Positions 9,751-19,221 of a DNA stretch of 64,000 bases are shown piece by piece. Source of the DNA: Ramlibacter pinisoli (GTDB taxonomy: Bacteria > Pseudomonadota > Gammaproteobacteria > Burkholderiales > Burkholderiaceae_C); contig NZ_WSEL01000009.1 in NCBI RefSeq assembly GCF_009758015.1, positions 2,095,501 through 2,159,500 on the forward strand, in the 5' to 3' direction. The notes under the pieces are model-generated. The model did no database searches, had not been told where the DNA came from, and worked only from the letters and a program-made list of their open reading frames with translations. Position 1 is the first letter of the stretch. Every line of letters starts with the position of its first letter. Both the position numbers and the translations under genes were made by a program.

Positions 9751-10939
9751 AGCGGTCGCGCCGGGCCAGGGCGGGAAACAGCCGCAGCCAGGCCGCCGCC
9801 ACCAGCAGGGTGCCGACGCCGCCGGCCACCACCGAACCCACCGGTCCCAGCAGGGCGGCGGTCGCGCCCGACTCGAACTCGCCCAGCTGGTTGCTGGCGC
9901 CGATGAACAGGGTGTTCACGGCCGCCACCCGCCCGCGCATCGCATCGGGCGTCTCCAGCTGCACCAGGGTCTGGCGCACGATCACGCTCACCATGTCGGC
10001 GGCGCCGGAGACGGCCAGCGCCACCAGCGACAGCGCGAAGCTGGTCGACAGGCCGAACACCACCATGCAGGCGCCGAACACCGCCACCGCCACCAGCAGC
10101 CGGTGGCCGACCCGGCGCGTGAGCGGCCAGCGCGCCAGCGCGGCCGCCATCAGCAGGGCGCCCACCGCCGGCGCCGAGCGCAGCAGCCCCAGCCCGGTGG
10201 CCCCGACGTGCAGGATCTCGGCCGCGAAGATGGGCAGCAGCGCCGTCGCGCCGCCCAGCAGCACCGCGAACAGGTCGAGCGACACGGCGCCCAGCAGCAC
10301 GCGGCTGTTGCCGATGAACTTCACGCCCGCCAGCAGCGACGCGATGGTGGGCGGCTCGCGCGGCGGCGGCGCGTGCTCGTAGCGCACCGTCGTCAGCACC
10401 ACGCAGCCGGCCGCGAACAGCGCGAAGCAGCTGCCGTAGACCACGCCGACGCCGCCGGTGAACAGCAGCCCGGCCAGCGCCGGCCCGCCGATCACCGCCG
10501 CCTGCACGCCGGCCGAGCCGAGCGCCATGGCGCGCGCCAGCATCTCGAGCGGGACGAGCGCGGGCAGCAGCGCCTGCTGCGCCGCCATCTGGAACGGCCG
10601 CAGGCCGCCCAGCAGCACCGACAGCCCGAGCAGCACGCCGCGCGACGCCCAGCCACCGGTGGTGGCGGCCAGCAGCAGCAAGGCCACGCCGCCCTGCACC
10701 GCGTAGCAGGCCAGCACCAGCCGGGCGCGGTGGAAGCGGTCGGCGGCATGGCCGGCCGGCAGCGCGGCGGCCAGCGAGGGCGCGAACTGTGCCAGCCCCA
10801 CCAGGCCCAGGTCCCAGGCGCTGCCGGTGAGCCCGTACATCTGCCAGCCGATCGCCAGCATGAGCATCTGCTGCGCGCCGGTGCCGACGAAGCGGGCCAG
10901 CCAGAAGCGCAGGAAGGCGGGGTGCTGGAGGAGGGACAC
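9728..10939 (-). CDS. MFS transporter (MFS_3 / enterobactin-exporter-like)
   Basis: A 403-residue integral membrane protein with about 12 hydrophobic segments. It starts MSLLQHPAFLRFWLARFVGT, typical of the MFS_3 (EntS-like) exporters, and contains the loop motif AGHAADRFHRARL between TM2 and TM3. Large polar central loop around residues 190-205. The substrate cannot be told from sequence. Members export siderophores, drugs or metabolites by proton antiport. The 3' end overlaps the convergent regulator gene by 23 bp. Confidence 0.85.
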   Translation of the reverse strand: MSLLQHPAFLRFWLARFVGTGAQQMLMLAIGWQMYGLTGSAWDLGLVGLAQFAPSLAAALPAGHAADRFHRARLVLACYAVQGGVALLLLAATTGGWASRGVLLGLSVLLGGLRPFQMAAQQALLPALVPLEMLARAMALGSAGVQAAVIGGPALAGLLFTGGVGVVYGSCFALFAAGCVVLTTVRYEHAPPPREPPTIASLLAGVKFIGNSRVLLGAVSLDLFAVLLGGATALLPIFAAEILHVGATGLGLLRSAPAVGALLMAAALARWPLTRRVGHRLLVAVAVFGACMVVFGLSTSFALSLVALAVSGAADMVSVIVRQTLVQLETPDAMRGRVAAVNTLFIGASNQLGEFESGATAALLGPVGSVVAGGVGTLLVAAAWLRLFPALARRDRFSPQDLG

Positions 10940-10990
10940 GGGCGGCGATTGTCGCCGCCCCGGCTGGGCCGGCGCCGCGCCGGTGCCCGG

Positions 10991-12355
10991 TCACAGCGGG
11001 CAGCTGTTCGCCAGGTCCGTTCCCTCGCGCGGGATCACCTTGCTGGCCGGCGGCTTGTGCTGGCCGCGCGTTTCCACCCAGCGCTCGAGCGCCTGGAAGG
11101 CGGCCCGGTAGCACGGCGCGATCGGGCGCAGCCGGTCGGGGAACAGGTCGTACAGCTGGTCGACGTGGTTACCGCCCTGCACCACGTAGAACCGGTGCAG
11201 GTGCGTGCGCCCGGCGCCGTTCACCAGGTCGGCATAGGGCGTGGAGTTGGTGCTGATCGGCAGCAGCGAATCGAGGTCGCCGTGCAGCGTGATCAGCGGC
11301 TTGCCGATGCGCCCGTCCAGCGCGATCCGGGCCACCGCGTCGCGCACCGCTGGCGGCCGGGCGGCGTAGGCGTAGTCGGCGTCGCAGAACGGCGTGCCCG
11401 ACGGGCAGAACGGCACGCCGGCCTCGAGCGCGCCGTCGTAGCCGGGATCCATCTCCTCGCGGTAGGTGCGCTGGGTCAGGTCCCAGTAGACCGCGTAGTG
11501 GTGGTCCCACAGGAATTCGGAGCCGGGTGCGAAGCCCACCGCCACCATCTCGTCGTGCGCCCGCGCGTCGCCGCTGGCGCGCCAGCCCGGGTAGTTGCGC
11601 AGCGCCGCCGGCAGGTAGGTGAACAGGTTGGGCCCCTCGGGCCGCCACAGCGCGCCTTCCCAGTCGACGCCGCCGTCGTACAGGTCGGGCCGGTTCTCCA
11701 GCGCGTGCCGGGTCAGGTAGCCGCCGTTGGAGATGCCGGTGATGTAGGTCAGGGCGGGCGCCTGCCCGTAGCGCTGCCGCACCGCGTCCTTGGCGGCGAT
11801 CGTCAGCTCGGTCACGCGCCGGTGCCACTCGGCGATGGCGTCGCCGGGCGTCGAGCCGTCCTTGTAGAAGCTGGTGCCGCTGTTGCCCTTGTCGGTGGCC
11901 GCGAAGGCGTAGCCCTGGGCCAGCACCCAGTCGCTGATCAGGTAGTCGGTGGCGAACTGGCGCCGCACGCCGGGCGCGCCGGTGATGACGAGCTTGCCGT
12001 TCCAGTTGTCGGGCAGGCGGATCACGAACTGCGCGTCGTGGTTCCAGCCCTGGTAGCTGTTCGTGGTCGAGGTGTCGGGAAAGTAGCCGTCCAGCTGGAT
12101 GCCGGGCACCAGGCCGGTCGGGTTGCGGGTGGCGGCGGAATGCAGCGGCAGCCAGTCGCTGGCATCGGTGTGGCCGGTCGCCGTGAGGTAGGTCGTCGAC
12201 AGGTCGTCGAGGCAGGCGGCCTGCTGCTTTTCGGCGCCGGGCACGGCGATGGCCGCGATGTTGGCGCAGTGGCCGGACTGGGCCTGCGCCAGCCCGGCGG
12301 CGGCGAGCAGGGCGGCCGCCATGGCGCCGCGCAGCAGCCGGCAGGGGGAAGGCAT
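10991..12355 (-). CDS. Secreted alpha/beta-hydrolase (tannase/feruloyl-esterase-like)
   Basis: A 454-residue precursor with a clear Sec signal peptide (MPSPCRLLRGAMAAALLAAAGLAQAQ, cleavage after AQA). The mature part has the nucleophile elbow GISNGG (Ser in G-x-S-x-G), an oxyanion-side LVITGAPG, a DWEGALW segment, an acidic ITLHGDLDSLLPI and a QGGNHVD stretch likely to hold the catalytic His. Eight or more cysteines suggest disulfides, as in extracellular esterases. The start ATG at 12355 follows AAGGAGA at good spacing. The family is close to tannase/feruloyl esterases and polyester-oligomer hydrolases; the true substrate is unknown. Confidence 0.75.
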   Translation of the reverse strand: MPSPCRLLRGAMAAALLAAAGLAQAQSGHCANIAAIAVPGAEKQQAACLDDLSTTYLTATGHTDASDWLPLHSAATRNPTGLVPGIQLDGYFPDTSTTNSYQGWNHDAQFVIRLPDNWNGKLVITGAPGVRRQFATDYLISDWVLAQGYAFAATDKGNSGTSFYKDGSTPGDAIAEWHRRVTELTIAAKDAVRQRYGQAPALTYITGISNGGYLTRHALENRPDLYDGGVDWEGALWRPEGPNLFTYLPAALRNYPGWRASGDARAHDEMVAVGFAPGSEFLWDHHYAVYWDLTQRTYREEMDPGYDGALEAGVPFCPSGTPFCDADYAYAARPPAVRDAVARIALDGRIGKPLITLHGDLDSLLPISTNSTPYADLVNGAGRTHLHRFYVVQGGNHVDQLYDLFPDRLRPIAPCYRAAFQALERWVETRGQHKPPASKVIPREGTDLANSCPL

Positions 12356-12438
12356 GGTGTCTCCTTGGAAGTCGTCTTGCAACCCCTTGTAGCAAGGCGC
12401 TGCACGGCCGGGCCGAAGGCCCGCGCCGCAACCCGGAG

Positions 12439-13503
12439 TCACTTTTTTTCCCGTGCCGGCGCAGGCCCCTCCGCCCTGGGCCGCAGCGGCGGCGGCGTGG
12501 CCCTGCGCGTCGACGGCGGCGCCCGGCGCGGCTCGCCGGTCTGCTTGCGGTAGTGCGGTGGCCAGGGGGCATCGCCCTGCCCGGCGCTCTCCTGCCGCGC
12601 CGACAGCTCGAGCAGGGCATCCAGCGCCCCGGCGGCGGCGTCGATGCCGGCATGCGGATCGCCGATGGAGCGAAAGCGCGCCGGCACCGTCTTCAGCGTG
12701 AAGTCGGCCGGATCGCAGGCCGGCAACTCGTCCCAGCCCAGCGGCGCCGAGACGCGCGCATCCGGCCGCGGCCGCACCGAGTAGGCCGACGCGACCGTGC
12801 GGTCCTTGGCGTTCTGGTTGTAGTCGACGAACACGCCGTGCCGCTCTTCCTTCCACCAGGCCGCCGTCGCCAGCCCGGGCGCCCGCCGCTCGACCTCGCG
12901 CGCCAGCGCCAGCGCGGCGCGCCGGACCTGGTCGAAGCTCCAGCGCGGCGCGATCCGCACCAGCACGTGGATGCCGCGCGAACCCGAGGTCTTGGGCCAG
13001 CCCACCAGGCCATGCTCGGCCAGCAGCTCGCGCGCGACGGCCGCGACGGCACGGATCTGCGGCCAGTCCACGCCCGGCACCGGGTCCAGGTCGACCCGCA
13101 GCTCGTCCGGGTGGTCGAGGTCGCCGGCGCGCACCGGGTGCGGGTGCAGCTCGATGCAGCCGAGGTTGGCCAGCCAGGCCAGCGCGGCGGGCTCGCACGG
13201 CACCACTTCCTCGGCGGTGCGGCCGGACGGGAAGCGGATCGTGCTGACGTCGAGCCAGTCCGGCCGCTGGGCCGGTGCCCGCTTCTGGAAGAAGAACTCG
13301 CCGCCGATGCCCTCCGGGTAGCGCACCAGCACGCAGGGCCGGCCGCCGGCCCCGCGCAGGGCGCCCCCGGCGACGGCCAGGTAGTACTGCACCAGGTCGA
13401 GCTTGGTGACCCCGGCGTCGGGGAACAGCAGCTTGTCCGGATGGCTCACCGTGACGGCATGGCCGTCCACCTCCAGCACCACGGCATCGGCTGTTTTCGG
13501 CAT
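12439..13503 (-). CDS. LigD-type primase-polymerase domain protein (stand-alone)
   Basis: A 354-residue protein matching the LigD polymerase (archaeo-eukaryotic primase) domain only. It has LTHPDKLLFP-type start motif VSHPDKLLFPDAGVTK, GGEFFFQKRAP, the metal-binding DLDP in RVDLDPVPGVDW, SGSRGIHVLVRI, and KDRTVASAYSVRPRPDARVS. No ligase or phosphoesterase module is attached. A basic, proline-rich tail (about residues 325-354) follows the domain. Such proteins extend or fill DNA ends with ribonucleotides in NHEJ-like repair. The stand-alone ligase at 6089-7204 could supply the missing activity. Start MPKTADAVV at 13503 is divergent from prfC with only 100 bp between. Confidence 0.9.
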   Translation of the reverse strand: MPKTADAVVLEVDGHAVTVSHPDKLLFPDAGVTKLDLVQYYLAVAGGALRGAGGRPCVLVRYPEGIGGEFFFQKRAPAQRPDWLDVSTIRFPSGRTAEEVVPCEPAALAWLANLGCIELHPHPVRAGDLDHPDELRVDLDPVPGVDWPQIRAVAAVARELLAEHGLVGWPKTSGSRGIHVLVRIAPRWSFDQVRRAALALAREVERRAPGLATAAWWKEERHGVFVDYNQNAKDRTVASAYSVRPRPDARVSAPLGWDELPACDPADFTLKTVPARFRSIGDPHAGIDAAAGALDALLELSARQESAGQGDAPWPPHYRKQTGEPRRAPPSTRRATPPPLRPRAEGPAPAREKK

Positions 13504-13603
13504 CCGGCCAAGGTACCCCCATCGACGACAATACGGGGTTGGCTGCAACGCTTTGCAGCTCATCGGCCCGCCAGGGGCCGGCCTTCCCGAAAGTCCCCGT
13601 TCC

Positions 13604-15235
<1,632 letters not shown>

Positions 15236-15284
15236 ACAACTGGAATAGCCCAGCAATAATCGGCGCTCCTTCCTGGAGTCGCCC

Positions 15285-16514
15285 GTGCTTCCTCGTTCCC
15301 TGCGCCGCGCCGCCGGCCTGGCAGCCGCCTCGCTCAGCGTCCTTGTCGCCGGATGCGGCGGCGGCGGCGGCAGCGACTCCGCCACCGCGGCCAGCTTCTC
15401 CCCCGCCGCGGTGTTCCCCGCCTCGGCCGCGCTGGCCAACGTGTGCACGGTCGAGGGCCAGAAGCGCTGGGTGCGCAGCTACCTGGACGAGAGCTACCTG
15501 TGGTGGGACGAGGTGCGCGAGGTCGACAGCTCCCGGTATGCGACCGCCGCGGCCTACTACGACGCCCTGCTGGTCAAGACGCTGGACGGCAACGGCCAGC
15601 CGCGCGACCGCTTCAGCACCAGCATGTCGACCGCCGTCGCCAACATCCTGCAAGGCGTGCCGGCGGCCGCCGGTCCTGCCGTGGCCGTCGGCAGCGCCAG
15701 CCCGGTCCCCTTCACCAGCACCCTGGTCAGCGGCGGCGGCCGCAAAGTCGGCTACGTGCTGTTCAACGAGCACCGGCAGGGCGCGCAGGATGCGCTGATC
15801 ACCGCCTTCCAGGGGCTGAAGACGGCTGCCATCCAGGACCTGGTGCTGGACCTGCGCTACAACCCCGGCGGCTTCCTCTACATCGCGCAGACCGCGGCAG
15901 CCATGGTGGCCGGGCCGTCGGTCGAGGGCCAGGTGTTCGAGCGCCTGACGTACAGCGCCAGGCGCGCCGCCGACACGGCCAGGGACGTGTTCCACTTCTC
16001 GACCCGCGTCACCACCGCCGAGACCACCTACCCGGTGGGGACCGCCCTGCCGCAGCTGGACCTGCCGCGGGTCTACATCCTGGCCTCGCAGTACACCTGC
16101 TCGGCCAGCGAATCCATCATCAACAGCCTGCGCGGCATCGGCGTGCAGGTCATCCTGGTGGGCGACCGCACCTGCGGCAAGCCTTACGGCTTCCACCGCC
16201 GCGACAACTGCGGCCAGGCCTACTTCCCGATCGAGTTCAAGATCTCCAACGCGCTAGGCTTCGATGGCTACAGCAGCGGCTTCCCGGTGCAGTGCCGGGT
16301 GGTGGAGAACCCGCTCAAGGCGCTCGGCGCCACCGACGAGCCCCTGCTGGCCGCCGCGCTCACCCACATCGACAGCGGCGCCTGTCCGGCCGGCAGTGCC
16401 GCCGGCGTGCTGGTCGAGTCCGCCATCCACTCGCCGCTGGAGCGCGCCGGCGCCCCGGCGTCCACCGATCCCATGTACCAGCCCGGCTGGGACGGCCGCA
16501 AGCTGCTGAACTAG
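15285..16514 (+). CDS. S41-family peptidase lipoprotein, PDZ domain apparently missing
   Basis: A 409-residue precursor with GTG start. The lipoprotein signal ends in LVAGC at residue 24, then a poly-Gly stretch. The S41 N-terminal helical region (CTVEGQKRWVRSYLDESYLWWDEV) is followed by the S41 core: KVGYVLFNEH, DLVLDLRYNPGGFL, and YTCSASESI with predicted nucleophile Ser273. The general base is probably Lys299 in CGKPYG. In related S41 lipoproteins a PDZ domain sits between the N-terminal region and the core. Here only about 50 residues, rich in Ala/Gly/Val, remain there. Envelope proteolysis is inferred. A GC-rich 49-bp gap separates it from prfC and the stop overlaps the next start. Confidence 0.82.
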   Translation: MLPRSLRRAAGLAAASLSVLVAGCGGGGGSDSATAASFSPAAVFPASAALANVCTVEGQKRWVRSYLDESYLWWDEVREVDSSRYATAAAYYDALLVKTLDGNGQPRDRFSTSMSTAVANILQGVPAAAGPAVAVGSASPVPFTSTLVSGGGRKVGYVLFNEHRQGAQDALITAFQGLKTAAIQDLVLDLRYNPGGFLYIAQTAAAMVAGPSVEGQVFERLTYSARRAADTARDVFHFSTRVTTAETTYPVGTALPQLDLPRVYILASQYTCSASESIINSLRGIGVQVILVGDRTCGKPYGFHRRDNCGQAYFPIEFKISNALGFDGYSSGFPVQCRVVENPLKALGATDEPLLAAALTHIDSGACPAGSAAGVLVESAIHSPLERAGAPASTDPMYQPGWDGRKLLN

Positions 16515-17311
16515 TGCTGCCGCTCGCCACCTGGCCCCTGGCTGCCCGGCGCGGGATTGCCGGGCTGTTCACCGACATCGACGACACCCTCACCACCGAG
16601 GGCGCGATCACGGCCGACGCGCTGCAGGCGCTGGCCCGGCTGCGCGCGGCCGGGCTGCACGTGGTGCCGGTCACCGGCCGGCCGGTCGGCTGGAGCGCGC
16701 CGTTCGCGCTGGCCTGGCCGGTCGACGCCATCGTGGCCGAGAACGGCGCCGTGGCGCTGGTGCCCGACGGCCGCGGCGGCCTGCGCAAGCTCTACCAGCA
16801 GGATGGCCCCACCCGGGCGGCCAACCAGGCGCGCCTGCAGGCCGTGCTGGCCCGCATCGAGCGCGAGGTGCCGGGGGCGCGCCGCGCCACCGACAGCGCC
16901 GGCCGCGAGACCGACATCGCCATCGACCACAGCGAGTTCACCACCCTGCCGCCGGCCGCCATCGACGCCGTGGTAGCGCAGATGCGCGCCGCCGGCATGA
17001 CCGCCACCGTCAGCTCGATCCACGTCAACGGCTGGTACGGCGCGCACGACAAGCTCAGTGGTGCGCGCTGGATGGCGCGCGAGCTGTTCGCCACCGACCT
17101 GGACGCGCAGCTGGAGCGCTGGGCCTACGTGGGCGACTCCACCAACGACGTGCGCATGTTCCAGCACTTCGGCCACGCGATCGGGGTGGCCAACATCCGC
17201 CGCTTCGCCGGCCAGCTGGCGCACGAGCCGCACTATGTCACCGAGGGCGAGCGCGGTGCCGGCTTCACGCAGGTGGCCGACGCCATCCTGGCGGCACGCG
17301 CCCGGCCCTGA
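16514..17311 (+). CDS. HAD-IIB phosphatase (Cof / mannosyl-3-phosphoglycerate phosphatase-like)
   Basis: A 265-residue protein with the HAD motif I DIDDTLT (nucleophile Asp21, second Asp23), motif II VTGRPVG, a lysine/arginine region near residues 150-190 and motif IV GDSTNDVRMF. The cap domain inserted between motifs II and III makes it HAD-IIB. Closest in layout to Cof-type sugar phosphatases and mannosyl-3-phosphoglycerate phosphatases. The actual substrate is unknown. The GTG start overlaps the S41 stop (TAGTG), so the two are probably one operon, though no functional link is evident. Confidence 0.85.
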   Translation: MLPLATWPLAARRGIAGLFTDIDDTLTTEGAITADALQALARLRAAGLHVVPVTGRPVGWSAPFALAWPVDAIVAENGAVALVPDGRGGLRKLYQQDGPTRAANQARLQAVLARIEREVPGARRATDSAGRETDIAIDHSEFTTLPPAAIDAVVAQMRAAGMTATVSSIHVNGWYGAHDKLSGARWMARELFATDLDAQLERWAYVGDSTNDVRMFQHFGHAIGVANIRRFAGQLAHEPHYVTEGERGAGFTQVADAILAARARP

Positions 17312-17327
17312 GCGCGCCGCCGCGGCG

Positions 17328-18083
17328 TCACTGCGACCGCCGCCGGGAATGCTCGCGGCAGGCCTGCGCGAACGCCTCCAGCGTGCGGGCATAGAACGGG
17401 TGGCGCGCGTGGTGCCACTCGGGGTGCCACTGCACGCCGAACGCGAACGCCGACGCATGCTCGACCCGCACCGCCTCCACCAGGCCGTCGGGCGCGTGGC
17501 CCTCGGCGACCAGGCCCTCGCCCAGGCGCCGGATGCCCTGGCCGTGCAGCGAGTTGACCTGGGCCCGGGTGCCGCCGGCCCACTGCGCGAACGCGCTGCC
17601 CGGCGTCAGCACCACCTCGTGGCGCTGCGCGAACTGCGCCTCCAGGTCGTCGGTCTGCGGCTCGCGGTGGTCCATCAGGCCCTGCTCGCCGTGCACGCGC
17701 TGGTACAGCGAGCCGCCGAGGGCCACATTCATCTCCTGCAGCCCGCGGCAGACGCCGAACAGCGGCGTGCCGCCCCGGATGGCCGCGCGCACCAGCACCA
17801 TGGTGAGCGCATCGCGGCGCGGATCCAGCAGGTCGGTGTCGAGCGGCCGGGCGCCGAAGCGGCTGGCCTCGACGTTCGACGGCGAGCCGGTGAGCAGCAC
17901 GCCGTCGACGGCCGGCAGCAGGTCGGGCACGTCGGCCGCGCCCGCCATCGGGAACAGCACCGGCTGCAGGCCGAGATCGGTGACGCATTGGGCGTAGCGG
18001 TCCGCCAGCACCGTGTACCCGCCCGGGTCGGACAGGTCGAGGTGGCGATGGCAGGCCGGCAGCCAGACGAGCGGCTTGTGCAT
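17328..18083 (-). CDS. Gamma-glutamyl-gamma-aminobutyrate hydrolase family (peptidase C26) amidotransferase
   Basis: A 251-residue class I glutamine-amidotransferase-like hydrolase. It has LLTGSPSNVE, the nucleophile elbow FGVCRGLQEMN (Cys112) and the catalytic His-x-Glu in FGVQWHPEWH. The PuuD-like family hydrolyses gamma-glutamyl-GABA or other gamma-glutamyl amides in polyamine and amino-acid catabolism. No polyamine genes are adjacent, so the substrate is open. ATG at 18083 (MHKPLVWLPACHR) was chosen because it fits the family's N-terminus; an in-frame ATG ten codons upstream (18113) is possible. Confidence 0.88.
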   Translation of the reverse strand: MHKPLVWLPACHRHLDLSDPGGYTVLADRYAQCVTDLGLQPVLFPMAGAADVPDLLPAVDGVLLTGSPSNVEASRFGARPLDTDLLDPRRDALTMVLVRAAIRGGTPLFGVCRGLQEMNVALGGSLYQRVHGEQGLMDHREPQTDDLEAQFAQRHEVVLTPGSAFAQWAGGTRAQVNSLHGQGIRRLGEGLVAEGHAPDGLVEAVRVEHASAFAFGVQWHPEWHHARHPFYARTLEAFAQACREHSRRRSQ

Positions 18084-18156
18084 GGCCGCATTGTCGACCG
18101 GCACCGCCGCCACTGCAGCGGCGCGGCCGCACGTTTGCGCGTCGGACGGCGCGGAC

Positions 18157-19125
18157 TCAGCCGGGCTTGGCCAGCCCCAGCTTGGTGATCAGCGCCTTCT
18201 CCTTGGCGAAGGTGTCCTGCGCGAACTTGGTGTACTGGGTCGAGCTCATGTACATCGGCAACATGTCGTAGCGGGCCAGCGCCTGCACGTAGCTCGGATC
18301 CTCCATCGCGGTCTTGAAGGCGTCGTGCAGGCGCTTGACCACCGCCGGCGGGGTGCCGCGCGGGGCGCCGATGCCGAACGGCGAGTTCTGCACGATGTTC
18401 AGCCCCAGCTCCTTGAGCGTGGGCGCGTCCGGGAACTTGGCCAGCCGCTGCTCGCCCCAGGTGTTGAGCACGCGCAGCTTGCCGGCCTCGACCAGCGGCG
18501 CGAAGCCGGTGGAGTCGGCCGCCGCCATGATGTGGCCGCCGACGATGGCCTGCGCCAGGTCGGCGCTGCCCTTGTACGGCACGTGCTGCAGCTGGATGCC
18601 CAGCTCCTGTGCGATGAGCTCGGTGGTGAGGTGCGGGCTGGTCAGCGTGCCGGTCGAGCCGTAGGTCAGCTTGCCGGGATTGGCCTTGGCCCAGCCGACG
18701 AAGTGGGTCCAGCTCTTGAGCGGCGAGTCGGTCGGCACCACGATGCCGAACGCATAGCCGGTCACGTTGATGACGTAGCTGATGTCCTTGACCGGGTCCC
18801 AGTTGATCTTGGTCGTGTACGGCAGGCGGAACACCCCCAGCGGGATCTGCGCGAGGGTGTAGCCGTCGGCCGGCGAGGTCTGCAGCTGCTGGGCGGGCAG
18901 CGACCCGCCGGCGCCCGGCTTGTTCTCGACCACCACCGGTTGGCCCAGCACCTTGCCGGCGTTGTCGGCCAGCGAGCGCATGGTGATGTCGGTCGGCCCG
19001 CCGGCCGGGAAGGCGATGACGAGCTTGAGCGGCCGGTTCGGGAAGGCGCCCGACTGCGCGAGGGCGGGCAGCGCGGTGCCGGCGGCGCCGGCGGCGGCGA
19101 GCTGGATGAGATGGCGGCGGCGCAT
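18157..19125 (-). CDS. Tripartite tricarboxylate transporter substrate-binding protein (Bug/TctC family)
   Basis: A 322-residue precursor with signal peptide MRRRHLIQLAAAGAAGTALPALAQS, which has an RR-rich start that may be Tat or Sec. The Bug-family core is FPNRPLKLVIAFPAGGPTDI, VVENKPGAGGSLPAQQL and LQHVPYKGSADLAQAIVGGHI. These periplasmic proteins bind small carboxylates or other organic acids. No TctA/TctB membrane subunits are in the window, which is common for Bug proteins in Burkholderiales. The ATG at 19125 follows CAGGAG. The ligand cannot be deduced. Confidence 0.92.
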   Translation of the reverse strand: MRRRHLIQLAAAGAAGTALPALAQSGAFPNRPLKLVIAFPAGGPTDITMRSLADNAGKVLGQPVVVENKPGAGGSLPAQQLQTSPADGYTLAQIPLGVFRLPYTTKINWDPVKDISYVINVTGYAFGIVVPTDSPLKSWTHFVGWAKANPGKLTYGSTGTLTSPHLTTELIAQELGIQLQHVPYKGSADLAQAIVGGHIMAAADSTGFAPLVEAGKLRVLNTWGEQRLAKFPDAPTLKELGLNIVQNSPFGIGAPRGTPPAVVKRLHDAFKTAMEDPSYVQALARYDMLPMYMSSTQYTKFAQDTFAKEKALITKLGLAKPG

Positions 19126-19221
19126 GGGAACTCCTGTGTTGTGTGCCTGGCAGGCGCGATTGGACGGTGGTGGCCGGCCCGGCTCAATCGGGATGTACCC
19201 GGCCGCTGTCACCTGGGCGAA

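Noticed and set aside
13403..13603. Longer N-terminus for RF3
   Set aside because: It would overlap the divergent LigD-type polymerase start, and the family N-terminus begins at the GTG at 13604.
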